The notes: generated by a model from the letters alone, not told the origin. DNA of 64,000 nucleotides from Kamptonema formosum PCC 10802 (GCF_000332335.1 NZ_KB235948.1:2621843-2685842), one strand, 5' to 3'. Counted from the first letter of the stretch, positions 43,442 to 52,691 are shown. Program-made: numbers and translations.

Positions 43442-45862
43442 CTAGGTGATATACTGGGTGGTTCCACTTGCCCAGTAGGGTTTGCCATCTTTATCGTAAG
43501 CCACCAAGTTTCCATCATCCTGCATGATTAGTTGGCTTCCTTGGTATTGAGATTCGTACTTTCCAATTGCCCAAATAGCATGGTCGTTACGGTCATAAAT
43601 TACCAAATTACCATCATCTTGGAAGCGAGTCTGCCCTACAGGTTTACCATTGGTACCTGTTGCCCATAAAGGAGTCTCTAATTTGTAAACGACTAAGTTG
43701 CCATCTTTCTGATATTCTAGCCGAAATATTCGGTTGCTTGATGTCAGCTTCTCACCCGGATTTAAGCTTCCTCCAGCAGATAATTGGTCTTTCTCTCCTC
43801 TCTCTCGGTTAACGATTACCACGTCTTTTTTGAGGCAGTAAGCTTCTGGATTTTGTGGACGGTTATCGCTTTTAGCAGGTTCCCCGTAGAAAGTTCCCGC
43901 ATCGATAACTGAATTTACATCCCCAGGCTTAGGCTTAATAGCCCAAAGACTACAATCCTTTGATGCCGTGGTTCCCTTATCATCCCAGAGCGAGTATGTT
44001 GCGAGAGCAGCACGAGAAACCAAGTCACTCTTCACGCAGACCAACCCGCTAATTTCATTCCCAGAAGGCTCATTATAGTTATCTTTCTGCAAACGCATGA
44101 TGTGACCCAATGCAACATAACCTACAGGCGGAATTGGTTTCCAGCAGGAGTAATCTTTTGAGTTACCAGAACCTTTGTCAGTCCAAATCTGCTCAAAACG
44201 AGTTGGCGGTTTCACTGCATCAGGTTTAAGAGGTTTCACGATAATTGTTTGTCCGGTAGGTTTATTGTGATCGCCCTGAGCATATTGACCTACCCAGTAC
44301 CACCCAGAATCAACACTCGGTTTGTAAACTGTCAAATCCCGGCTTGCTTTACTACCAGTGTCATCACCGTCTTTCACCAAATGCTCAGGTCCCACATACA
44401 TAACTTCGAGCCAAGGAGTGGGAATAGAAAGGATTTCCTCGCATTTCTGTTTCAGTGTCTTGTCCAGAAAATCGGTAATCGGCTTCAAGTCTTCATACCC
44501 GACTATCTGCCACTTATCGACAGTTAGCGAGCTGAGCCATTTTGCGCCATCGTTAATTAGCGCTTCGTCTCCCCCTTTCAACTGCTTTATAACTTGGCTG
44601 TAACTCTCAATGCTCTTCTCTGAATTTTTATTTTCGCTCTCACTCTTGTAACCACCACTTGCGCTTGCGGTAAATCCTGCCTTATTCAAATCCGCACTAA
44701 AACCCGCTCCGAAAGAATTCACCTCAGCCGTTATATCCGCCTGCCCCGAAAAGGTTTCCGACTTTTCGGCTATGATTTTGCCGCCGATGATATACGTGGT
44801 TGGAACAAAGTAGCCGTATTCTTGAAATACTTGCCGCAATGAAGCAAGGTCTTGGGCGCGTTCTACGCGCTCTTTAAACTCATCGGTTATCTGTATAGTA
44901 TCCTTTTTGAGAATCACTTTCGTCTTCTGTACGAGACGCTGTGCCACCAGAAACAAGTGAGTATTTTTGCTGAGCGTAGAGGATGCTGAGCTGGTTCCGT
45001 AACTAGCACTTAAGCCCAGCGATGCACTCAACTGAGGAATAGGAATTCCAATAGAGGCACTGACACTCTTAGAGAGCTGCTTATAAGCTTGTTTTTCCCA
45101 TTCAGTGTAGTAAGCCTCACTTTGGTCACTGATTTGAACTTCATTCTCTACATCTTCTTCGGATATAGGTTGAGTTAGCTTAACACCAGCTCGGTTAACA
45201 GGCTCTAGACCTTCTGAAGTAACCTTCAAAGCTTTAGGCCATTTAAAAGTATCCAACACTGGTTTTAACTCCTTCCACCCCAGCTTAGAATAAATTCCCT
45301 TCTCGCCTGTTTCATAGCTGTCACCTTTGTCGAGAGACAAAGGGGTAGGTGCTTTCTCTTTTTCCCAGTTGGGCTTTTCATCAGGGTTAATATTTGCTTT
45401 GGGAACTTCCAGTTCCTTTTGAGCAGCTTTGGCTGCTTCCATAGACTCTTTTGCTTTCGCCTTTTGCTCTTCGGAGGTCTTCTTTTGCTCTTCTGCCTTC
45501 TGTTGCTCTTTTTCTTTCCTTTGTTCTTCGGCGAGCTTCTGTTGCTCTTCTGCCTTCTGTTGCTTTTCTGCCTTTTCCTGCTCTTCTTTTGCCTTCTGTT
45601 GCTTTTCCGTGTTGTCAGGTAAGACTACTACCTCTATGGCCCCGTCCTTTTGAAAGGTTGATAGTTTATATTCAGATTCATCTCCTGGCTCTATCTCAGC
45701 TCCGTTTTTGAGGAAGTGGAAGTGACTACCTGCCGCATCCCACTGCTTTTCTTTGATTTTTTTTCGGAGATCGTCAAGTGTTGCTGTTGCTTCTTGTTCT
45801 TCCTGAATCAAGAAAATTCTCGATTTACCATTTTCAATGGTAACTTTGATTTCGGCTGACAT
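43442..45862 (-). CDS. MACPF/perforin-like protein with UBL, coiled coil, Vps62 and bulb-lectin domains
   Basis: 806 residues, no signal peptide. Residues 1-82 look like a ubiquitin-like beta-grasp (KNGAEIEPGDESEYKLS). 84-150 is a Lys/Glu/Gln coiled coil. ~180-455 resembles MACPF: FQEYGYFVPTTYIIGGKI (346-363) fits the signature YGTHY..xxxxGG, flanked by Ser/Gly/Ala-rich amphipathic stretches (SASLGLSASYGTSSASS; EVNSFGAGFSADLNKAGFTASASGGY) able to unfold into membrane hairpins. ~485-685 is Vps62/DUF946-like (WYWVGQYAQGD; CWKPIPPVGYVALG; LWDDKGTTASKDCSLWAIKP). 692-806 is a B-type mannose-binding lectin with QKDGNLVVY, QDDGNLVIY and QDDGNLVAY. Probably a pore-forming protein that binds glycans, directed at predators or competitors (inference). 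Two small genes lie upstream. Confidence 0.8.
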   Translation of the reverse strand: MSAEIKVTIENGKSRIFLIQEEQEATATLDDLRKKIKEKQWDAAGSHFHFLKNGAEIEPGDESEYKLSTFQKDGAIEVVVLPDNTEKQQKAKEEQEKAEKQQKAEEQQKLAEEQRKEKEQQKAEEQKKTSEEQKAKAKESMEAAKAAQKELEVPKANINPDEKPNWEKEKAPTPLSLDKGDSYETGEKGIYSKLGWKELKPVLDTFKWPKALKVTSEGLEPVNRAGVKLTQPISEEDVENEVQISDQSEAYYTEWEKQAYKQLSKSVSASIGIPIPQLSASLGLSASYGTSSASSTLSKNTHLFLVAQRLVQKTKVILKKDTIQITDEFKERVERAQDLASLRQVFQEYGYFVPTTYIIGGKIIAEKSETFSGQADITAEVNSFGAGFSADLNKAGFTASASGGYKSESENKNSEKSIESYSQVIKQLKGGDEALINDGAKWLSSLTVDKWQIVGYEDLKPITDFLDKTLKQKCEEILSIPTPWLEVMYVGPEHLVKDGDDTGSKASRDLTVYKPSVDSGWYWVGQYAQGDHNKPTGQTIIVKPLKPDAVKPPTRFEQIWTDKGSGNSKDYSCWKPIPPVGYVALGHIMRLQKDNYNEPSGNEISGLVCVKSDLVSRAALATYSLWDDKGTTASKDCSLWAIKPKPGDVNSVIDAGTFYGEPAKSDNRPQNPEAYCLKKDVVIVNRERGEKDQLSAGGSLNPGEKLTSSNRIFRLEYQKDGNLVVYKLETPLWATGTNGKPVGQTRFQDDGNLVIYDRNDHAIWAIGKYESQYQGSQLIMQDDGNLVAYDKDGKPYWASGTTQYIT

Positions 45863-46058
45863 GAGTTCAATCTCTCAAAATTTATTCGCTTTTTTTCTGG
45901 CTTCTATTCAAAAGGAAATTGATTAGATACAATCAATTCCTTCTTAAAGGTTACTTGGCTGATTTAACAGAGCGAGCTTTGGGGTAATAGAAGAAGCATT
46001 ATCCCTGATATACCAACTATATCAGCCTCCATGCTTCCTCTATCTCAAACATCAAGTT

Positions 46059-46217
46059 TTATCCCTTATTTGATCCCTTATTTGGATTAGCTCCTTGTGC
46101 CGAAGGGGAAGAATTTTCGGTGCTTTTGTTTTTTTTACCCTGGTCGGTTTCCCCCCCATCGGCATGGGTATCTTTAGGGTCTGAGGGGCCGTCGGCGGGT
46201 CTATTTTTTTCGTGCAT
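46059..46217 (-). CDS. Small hydrophilic protein, 52 residues
   Basis: Reads MHEKNRPADGPSDPKD, then THADGGETDQGKK and ends NPNKGSNKG. Entirely polar, rich in Lys, Asp, Gly and Pro, so probably disordered. An AGAGGA ribosome-binding site lies ~10 bp upstream of the ATG, which supports translation. It sits between the MACPF gene and the 91-residue gene on the same strand and may be co-expressed with them. Family unknown. The rest of 45863-46474 shows only AT-rich spacer. Confidence 0.45.
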   Translation of the reverse strand: MHEKNRPADGPSDPKDTHADGGETDQGKKNKSTENSSPSAQGANPNKGSNKG

Positions 46218-46474
46218 TCGTCTGTCCTCTTGATCCTTTATTTGGAAATTTTCCTACTTTAAAGACGGAACTAAACAGGAATTGCTGAATAAATTTTTAT
46301 GTTTAGTTAATTTTTGAGACCTTGAGCAAAACAAGTCATTTTTTACCACAAACAAGAAAAGCGCTCGCCCCCTCATCCCAAACTTTACCAACCGCGATCA
46401 CACCTCTTCATCTCCAACTCAACCAAAAAGCGAGCGCATCCCACAAAAAAGAGACGCGATCACTTATTCTCGAT

Positions 46475-46750
46475 TTACTGGAAATATACACTCACTGTAT
46501 ATGTTGCTGGAAGGGTTGTGGTTAGTCGTACTGTGTAACTCCCTCCTGCATTTTGCAATCCCTGCTTGTAGCCGTTTGCTTGCGATAATGTAAAACTATT
46601 CATGCTCCCTACCTGCGGAGTAATGTCTACAATGACACTTTGTGGTTTCGTTGATCCCGTTCCAACTAGATTGGCATACAATGTATATAAACCAATCTTT
46701 TCTACAACTCCGATCTGCACTGCGTTGCTTAGTTCTATACTCTCTGCCAT
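46475..46750 (-). CDS. Small beta-rich protein upstream of the MACPF gene
   Basis: 91 residues, no family recognised. Alternating hydrophobic residues (IGLYTLYANLVGTG; QSVIVDITPQVG; GSYTVRLTTTLPATYTVSVYFQ) suggest a small beta sandwich ending in an aromatic C-terminus. No signal peptide. A strong GAAAGGAAGAG ribosome-binding site precedes the ATG. It lies ~610 bp upstream of the MACPF gene on the same strand and could be a partner or a separate toxin-like component, as pore formers often have small beta-rich helpers; that is inference only. Confidence 0.6.
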   Translation of the reverse strand: MAESIELSNAVQIGVVEKIGLYTLYANLVGTGSTKPQSVIVDITPQVGSMNSFTLSQANGYKQGLQNAGGSYTVRLTTTLPATYTVSVYFQ

Positions 46751-46936
46751 GATACTCTTCCTTTCTCGTTAAATATCTTACTTACCATATTAAGGACGCT
46801 TCCTGAAAGCCATTTCTGACATTTTAGATTTGGAATTTTTTCCTCATTCTCAACTCTCCTAACCGCGATCGCACCCGTTAGTCTCAAATTCAACCAAAAA
46901 AAGCAATTTCTTGAGCTTCTACTTCCTTAACACTCA

Positions 46937-48901
46937 TCAAAAGCGCTTATAGAGAACAATACCAAGGAAGAGAGCGCAATAATCGCACATTCTCCCGCAA
47001 CGTTCCCACCGGCACCCATTGTCGCCCCACACCACCGGCTCAACCCACCGGCACCACTCACCCCTGACTTCCAACACCAATTCCCTTATACCATAAAACA
47101 GCTGCGAACCACCGAAACAGTGCAGCCACCGAGAGAATGGCCCTACTACCGGCTTCCCGATAAAACTAAATTCGGATAACCTCCCCCCAGAACTCCCCGC
47201 CACAGAATCCGACTCAGAATCCCCCACAGATACCGCAACCACCGGCAACTCCTCACCGGCAACACACTCCACCTCCGCCACCGCAAGAGATAGAGTCACC
47301 GGCACCCCCACAACCGGCTCAACTCCCCCATTCCCCTGGGACATTTCCTCAATTCCCAACTCGGGAACCACCGGCATCACCGCCAATTCCATTATTGTCC
47401 CATCCTCCCCTTCCAGAATTGCCGGCACTTCACAGATGCGCTCTCCCACATTCTGGCCAGAAATCTCTTGCGGTTCCCCCATCTCTTGATGAGACAGCTC
47501 TTCAGATTCCTCCAACTGTTCCAATAATATCACAGTCTCAGGCAGAATCGGTTCAACTTGAGCAGCCTTCTGAGCCGCCTTCTTGGACTTAGCTCGTTTT
47601 GCCGGCACCTTGGCTGTAGCCGGTTCCGTTCCCTCCTCCCCGATAAAATATCCCCGCAACTTCTTTGCCAGAATGGCCCGCGCCTGGGAAATGCGCTTGC
47701 AGACATTCTGGTAGGGAACCTCTTGCCTTTCGACTATCTCTTGATGAGACAGTCCTTCATAAAAATTTAGCATAAAAGTCTCGCCCCTCGTGGCCGGCAA
47801 ATCATCAATAGCGCGGCGAATCACCATTTTATCTTCCCGATCCAAGGTCGCCGCCACAGAATCCGACTCAGAATCCCCCACAGATACCGCAACCACCGGC
47901 AACTCCTCACCGGCAACACACTCCACCTCCGCCACCGCAACAGATAGAATCACCGGCACCCCCACAACCGGCGCAACTCCCGCATTCCCCTGGGACATTT
48001 CCTCAATTGCCGGCTCTCTTCCCACCGGCATCACCGCCAATTCCATTATTGTCCCATCCTCCCCTTCCAGAATTGCCGGCACTTCACAGATGCGCTCTCC
48101 CACATTCTGGCCAAAAATCTCTTGCCGGTTCCCCATCTCTTGATGAGACAGCTCTTCAGATTCCTCCAACTGTTCCAATAATATCACAGTCTCAGGCAGA
48201 ATCGGTTCAACTTGAGCAGCCTTCTGAGCCGCCTTCTTGGACTTAGCTGGTTTTGCCGGCACCTTGGCTGTAGCTGGTTCCGTTCCATCCTCCCCGATAA
48301 AATATCCCCGCAACTTCTTTGCCAGAATGGCCCGCGCCTGCGAGATGCGCTTGCAGACAGTCTGGTAGGAAATCTCTTGCCTTTCGGCTATCTCTTGATG
48401 AGACAGCTCTTCATAAAAATGTAGCATAAAAGTATCGCGCATCAAGGCCGGCAACTCATCAATAGCGCGGCGAATCACCATCTTTTGATCTTCCCGCTCC
48501 AAGGCGCTTGCCGGTGTGTCGTCAACAGAAACCAGTCCTAGCTCCTCTCGCTCCGCATACACTTCTATATCCTCAACTTGGTTCGCACAAGGGCGACGCT
48601 GCATATCGAGCCAGAAATTACGAACCAGCACCGTCACCCAAGATTTGAAGTTAGCTATTTTTCCCGCGAACTTTTGCATCTTTTCCCAAGCTTTAAGCGC
48701 CGCCTGACTCAGCAGGTCTTCCGCTTCCGTTTTGTTGCCGTTCTTCCAACGGAGACAGCAACGAAACAGGTAGTCTCGGTACTTTTGCCAGAGTGGCCAG
48801 AAGGCACGGATGTCACCGGCAGCCAGCCGCTGTAACAGTTGCTGCTCTTCGTCAGGATTGTCTTGCAGATAGGTATTTTTCTTAAAGCTAGTCACGGCCA
48901 T
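46937..48901 (-). CDS. ECF-like sigma factor with duplicated region 4 and repeat-derived tail
   Basis: 654 residues, against about 200 for ordinary ECF sigma factors. Region 2 is at ~45-105 (YLFRCCLRWKNGNKTEAEDLLSQAALKAW; FKSWVTVLVRNFWLDMQRR) and region 4 at ~141-200 (SHQEIAERQEISYQTVCKRISQARAILAKKL). An acidic low-complexity stretch of ~160 residues follows, then region 4 and the same stretch appear again. The DNA period is 654 bp (218 codons): 47808 aligns with 48462. The last ~80 residues, Trp/Cys-rich, look like read-through. Predicted to direct RNA polymerase to unknown promoters; the second region 4 is puzzling. Its 5' region is copied in the upstream repeats. Confidence 0.75.
   Translation of the reverse strand: MAVTSFKKNTYLQDNPDEEQQLLQRLAAGDIRAFWPLWQKYRDYLFRCCLRWKNGNKTEAEDLLSQAALKAWEKMQKFAGKIANFKSWVTVLVRNFWLDMQRRPCANQVEDIEVYAEREELGLVSVDDTPASALEREDQKMVIRRAIDELPALMRDTFMLHFYEELSHQEIAERQEISYQTVCKRISQARAILAKKLRGYFIGEDGTEPATAKVPAKPAKSKKAAQKAAQVEPILPETVILLEQLEESEELSHQEMGNRQEIFGQNVGERICEVPAILEGEDGTIMELAVMPVGREPAIEEMSQGNAGVAPVVGVPVILSVAVAEVECVAGEELPVVAVSVGDSESDSVAATLDREDKMVIRRAIDDLPATRGETFMLNFYEGLSHQEIVERQEVPYQNVCKRISQARAILAKKLRGYFIGEEGTEPATAKVPAKRAKSKKAAQKAAQVEPILPETVILLEQLEESEELSHQEMGEPQEISGQNVGERICEVPAILEGEDGTIMELAVMPVVPELGIEEMSQGNGGVEPVVGVPVTLSLAVAEVECVAGEELPVVAVSVGDSESDSVAGSSGGRLSEFSFIGKPVVGPFSRWLHCFGGSQLFYGIRELVLEVRGEWCRWVEPVVWGDNGCRWERCGRMCDYCALFLGIVLYKRF
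47154..48470. repeat. 654-bp tandem duplication inside the sigma-factor gene
   Basis: Two in-frame copies: roughly 48470-47817 and 47816-47163. Matching landmarks include ATAGCGCGGCGAATCACCAT (48462 and 47808) and the string for AILAKKLRGYFIGE in both. Copies are close but not identical (for example GNRQEIFGQ against GEPQEISGQ), so the duplication is not brand new. Edges are approximate. Confidence 0.75.
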
Positions 48902-49089
48902 AATCCGGGAAATAGATAACTTCTGCGGTCAATTGGCTGGCGTTATGATAAGCGCTCACCCCTGCTCGCCGGCGAGCGAGCCGGTGCTGTGCGCTTCCAT
49001 TAGCTAGACGTTTCTGTCAGGCAATTTGTGAATTCAGCATTTGCTAGAGCACGGGCCAAATCGTTTCGGACATTAGACATTGAGGCCAT
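48894..49089 (+). repeat. ~196-bp upstream repeat, copy 1
   Basis: Starts ACGGCCATAATCCGGGAAAT, where CCAT includes the sigma-factor start codon read backwards. It contains TTCTGTCAGGCAATTTGTGA and ends GACATTGAGGCCAT. Copies 2 and 3 are at 49603 and 49889. The unit thus carries the sigma gene's 5' leader and probable promoter. Confidence 0.75.
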
Positions 49090-49188
49090 AGAGAGCATCC
49101 CACTTTTGTATTCCGGCTGAAAGAGTGTCGGCTAGAGAGATTTTATCCGCCTCTTCCCAGGAGGTCGAGAGGGGATACAGGTTCTTTT

Positions 49189-49393
49189 AGCCCGCGCAGG
49201 CGGGCTTTGTTTGTATAGCCGCGATTTCAAGATACTGTTGGCGAATTGATGTAGGGTAAGACCCCACACCCAAATTTCCTCGTTCCCAGCTCAAGCTTGC
49301 AGGAGGAAAAACTGCGCAGATTGTGAGAGGATCGATCTACTCTTAGCCCGCGAAGGCGGGCTTCGTCTGTATAGCCGCGATTTCCAATCGCCA
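49189..49393. repeat. Two AGCCCGCG-AGGCGGGCTT palindromic elements
   Basis: 49189-49229 and 49345-49393 share the hairpin AGCCCGCGxAGGCGGGCTT followed by TATAGCCGCGATTTC. They are reverse relatives of the element at 32590-32639. Confidence 0.65.
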
Positions 49394-49602
49394 GGAACCT
49401 GGGCTAATCGCCGACGAACTAGCCAGAGGTCTAACCCCTCACGAATTCGCCAACACCATCTTTCAATCGCCAGGGTGTATCTGCAAAAACGGGATGCTCC
49501 CGAGGCCATACCTCGCCTGACATCAAGCCTGTCCCCATCTCCGCAAGTGCGTGCTGAGGGCACCGGCTTATGTTACGCTGCGAGATTCCCTGTCCATTCC
49601 TG

Positions 49603-49800
49603 ACGGCCATAATCCGGAAAATAGATAACTTCTCCGGTCAATTGGCCGACGTTACGATAAACGCTCGCCCCCGCTACAGCTAGAGCTATAGCCGGTGCTG
49701 TGCGCTTCTATTAGTTAGACGGTTGGCTCAGGCAATTTGTGAATTCAGCAGTTGCTAGAGCGCTAGCCAAATCGTTTTGGACATTAGACATGGTGGCCAT
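49603..49800 (+). repeat. ~198-bp upstream repeat, copy 2
   Basis: ACGGCCATAATCCGGAAAAT to GACATGGTGGCCAT. Together with the preceding segment from 49528 (CCTGTCCCCATCTCCG ... GCGAGATTCCCTGTCCATTCC) it is one unit of a ~290-bp tandem repeat that begins again at 49819 and 50111. Confidence 0.75.
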
Positions 49801-49888
49801 TCATCGACAGACATTTTGCCTGTACCCATCTCCGGTGTGCCTACCGAGCGGGCTTATGTTCTGCTGCGACATTCCCTGTCCATTCCTG

Positions 49889-50086
49889 ACGGCCATCATC
49901 CGGGAAATAGATAACTTCTCCGGTCAATTGACCGGCGTTACGAGAAACGCTCCCCCCCGCTACAGCCTGAGCTATAGCCGGTGCTTCACGCTTCTATTAG
50001 CTAGACGTTTTTGTCAGGCAATTTGTGAATTCGCCACTTGCTATAGGACTAGCCAAAGGGTTTCCGACATTAGACATGGAGGCCAT
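49889..50086 (+). repeat. ~198-bp upstream repeat, copy 3
   Basis: ACGGCCATCATCCGGGAAAT to GACATGGAGGCCAT. After it the start of the unit recurs at 50111-50180 and then changes into a different repeat (50200-50285). No gene is visible in 48902-50401. Confidence 0.75.
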
Positions 50087-50199
50087 ACCTCGCAGTCACC
50101 GGCATCACGCCTGTCCCCATCTCCGCAAGTGCCTGCTGAGCCCACCGGCTTATGTTATGCTGCGAGATTCCCTGTCCATTCCTGAACTCTCCATTGCTA

Positions 50200-50285
50200 G
50201 AGCAATAGACAGCTCAGTAATGGACAAGGCATCTCACTTGCTAGTAGGGATAGTGACAGGCGAGACGCCTGTCCTACGTCCGTGT
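50200..50285 (+). repeat. Dispersed repeat (GCAATAGACAGCTCAGTAATGG), copy A
   Basis: Runs through GGCATCTCACTTGCTAGTAGGG and ACAGGCGAGACGCCTGTCC to CGTCCGTG. An inverted relative lies at 56924-56996. The GACAGCTCAG core also appears in the repeats flanking the amidinotransferase. Confidence 0.65.
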
Positions 50286-50401
50286 TCTAAGCGATCGCGC
50301 ATTTTTTCGCATGCCAAATCCCGCGATTTGCACTCCAACAAAAGCGCTCGCGCCACCAATGCTAAACACTGATTCAAAGCCAATTTTTCCCCACCTATTG
50401 T

Positions 50402-51655
50402 TCAGATGGAAGACAGCCAACACCCCCCACTGTCCGCCCAAACCCTCCAGCACAGTCCAAAAAGCCACCGTATCTCCCGCACACCGGCGTGTGGCTGTTT
50501 CTGGCCCAGGTGCCCATCTGAGATAGATGCGCCAACGTCTGGACTATGGACCGGCGTCCCCCCTGTCCCCATATCTCGGCGTAGGACCGGCGTCCCCCCT
50601 GTCCTCCCCCCTGTCCCCATCTCTCGGCGTAGGACCGGCCTCCCGCCTGTCCTCCCCCCTGTCCCACAACCGGCGAGAAGGTGTGGGTGCCGGGCTGCGA
50701 GGATTGTCCACCCCAAAAGAGGTTCCCCACCGGCAGCAATCCCCAACTCCAAATCTAAACAAGTCTCCCCTGGAGCAGGCACCACCGGCACAGCAGAAAG
50801 CCCAGCCATTGGTTCCCCACCGGCAACAATCCCTAATGGCTCCTCTTCCAACGCCTCAAAAGAAGCCGGTGCAACAGAAACCGCCGCCCCCACAGGTTGC
50901 GAATCGGCAACAATACCCAACTCCTTATCTGCACAAGCCTGCTCAGAAGCCTCCGCACCCACCGGCTCCCCACTTCCAACCGGCAGCATCCAGGGCAAAC
51001 TTTCCCCAACAGCCGGTGCTCGCAGCGAGCGCTTCTTGGACTTCCCCCGTTTTCGAGGTTCCGGACGAAGCCCATCTTCCTCCCCCACAAACTCCCTCAA
51101 CTTCTCTTTCAAAATTGCCCGCGCCTGCGACATGCGCTTGCGCACATTCTTGTAGCTAATCCCAAGCTCAAGGGCAATTTCTAGATAAGACTTCTCCTGA
51201 GAGTAGTGCAACCGAATCGGCTCGCGCAGCCCCGGAGGCAACTCATCAATTGCCCCCCCCAAAATTTTATCGCGAGCCTGCCGCTTAGCGGCAGGCTCTA
51301 ATTCTTCATCCTGGCTGACTAGAACTTCATCCCCAAGACAGGGTAAGGCGTCTAGGCTCTGAGTTCTCTTCGCCTCCCTTCCCAGAGAGCGCAAGATATC
51401 TGTACCGTGGTTACGAGTCAGCGTTCTGACCCAAGCTTTAAAGTTCGCAATCCGATCGGCACCGGCCTGTACCTTTTCCCTAGCTTTCAGCATCGCCTGA
51501 CTTAGGGCATCCTCAGCCAAGGTTAGGTTGTTCCCCATCTGCATAAGACAGCAGCGGTAAAGAGATTCCCACTCTTGCTGCCACAGCTCCCAAAAATTAT
51601 CTTTTATATCTTCTATCCTACCGCTTTCGGATAACAGGATGGGTGTTTCTGACAC
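50402..51655 (-). CDS. ECF-like sigma factor with long low-complexity tail
   Basis: 417 residues. Region 2 at ~25-90 (LYRCCLMQMGNNLTLAEDALSQAMLKAREK; FKAWVRTLTRNHGTDILRSL), region 4 at ~130-190 (AIDELPPGLREPIRLHY; SYLEIALELGISYKNVRKRMSQARAILKEKL). It is a paralogue of the 46937-48901 sigma factor. Behind region 4 come a basic KRGKSKKRS and ~220 residues of Ala/Glu/Pro/Gly-rich text. Part of the latter (GTGGRTGGTPVLRR units) is translated repeat DNA (50551-50665). Only the first ~200 residues look conserved; the true C-terminus may be shorter. Probably initiates transcription of an unknown regulon. Confidence 0.75.
   Translation of the reverse strand: MSETPILLSESGRIEDIKDNFWELWQQEWESLYRCCLMQMGNNLTLAEDALSQAMLKAREKVQAGADRIANFKAWVRTLTRNHGTDILRSLGREAKRTQSLDALPCLGDEVLVSQDEELEPAAKRQARDKILGGAIDELPPGLREPIRLHYSQEKSYLEIALELGISYKNVRKRMSQARAILKEKLREFVGEEDGLRPEPRKRGKSKKRSLRAPAVGESLPWMLPVGSGEPVGAEASEQACADKELGIVADSQPVGAAVSVAPASFEALEEEPLGIVAGGEPMAGLSAVPVVPAPGETCLDLELGIAAGGEPLLGWTILAARHPHLLAGCGTGGRTGGRPVLRREMGTGGRTGGTPVLRRDMGTGGTPVHSPDVGASISDGHLGQKQPHAGVREIRWLFGLCWRVWADSGGCWLSSI
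50551..50665. repeat. Tandem GTAGGACCGGCGTCCCCCCTGTCC-like units
   Basis: Three units of ~50 bp combining TCTCGGCGTAGGACCGGC and CCCCCCTGTCC, inside the 3' part of the second sigma gene. Confidence 0.6.
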
Positions 51656-52691
51656 CTATTTCCTCCTTTTTATTCCTGGCCACTTCCGGGTAGCGCTTGC
51701 ATGCGAAACACACTTTTAGCTATTCTCCCCTTCCTCTTGCTGAACTTGTCTGGTTCTCACACATCCTCTACCCTAACCACCCCCGATCTTGATGTCAATC
51801 CCCTTTACAGAAACTTTATAGTTTCTTGACCTTGCCGCTGACAAGTCTGGCCGTCTGGCGTATTCCCTGACTGTTAAAGTAAAGGAGCGAGGTGAATTTG
51901 CGACTGGCTCTCCAAGCCCTAAACAAGGCCAATTGACTCACGGGAAAACCAAGCCATCCGAGATTTATCAAGGACAGCCTTTTGTTTCAACACACCCCTA
52001 ACATGGCTCCTGGTAAACAAGAGCCACTAGCTCTAAATACTCAAGCGGATTACAGTTGCATGAGTGCCACCGGCAGGCAGTGCTGCGCGATGCCAACTCT
52101 ATAAATGCATCCCCAATTTAAGGCACAATCTCAAACAAGACTGCCAAACCGGCAGTACGGCGGACTGCCGGCCAAAAGGGCGGCAGCGATCAGACTGCAG
52201 ACGCTTTTCGCCAGTGGGTTCGCCAACGGGCCAACATTTGTGTTTCTGGCCTTTCCGAACTGCCACACACTTCCCTGTAGCACCGGCAACCCCCTTGACA
52301 GAAGTTCGATGGGTGTGGTTAGGGCCTTGAACCCGTTAACTCTGTGTCATCTATCTTGCCACATATTTAGTCTACTTCTCAGGGTAGATATCTGTCAACG
52401 GTCACTATTTAAAGTTTATGTAAAGAAAGGGCGCTCGGCAATGGGCATTGGCCACTTGGGCGCTGGGCACGCACGCACGCACGCTCGCACTGCTGATTTC
52501 TCGCGCAGGCGCTTTGCGCCGTGCGCTTTGAGCGCAAGTGTAAATCTTCCCCATGCCCCATGCCCCATGCCCCATGCCCCATGCCCCATGCGCCATGCCC
52601 CACAGTCAAGCTTGTGGCTGTTGGCCGGCAGCCGTGGCAAGATGGTACTGGAAGCCGCCCCCTGCCAACAGATTTGAGAGTTTAGATTGCT
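51656..52691. other. 1-kb spacer with STRR, no gene seen
   Basis: Between the sigma gene and the exported protein. It holds ACGC iterations (52470-52490) and a heptamer tract at 52549-52603. The frame 52105-52677 reads Cys/His/Pro-rich nonsense through these repeats. No RNA gene recognised. Confidence 0.5.
52549..52603 (+). repeat. Heptanucleotide tandem repeat (CCCCATG)n
   Basis: About seven copies of CCCCATG with one variant (CGCCATG), same heptamer as 27533-27593. Confidence 0.8.

Noticed and set aside
52105..52677. 190-residue plus-strand frame
   Set aside because: Runs through ACGC and CCCCATG repeats, Cys/His/Pro-rich, no ribosome-binding site, no family resemblance.
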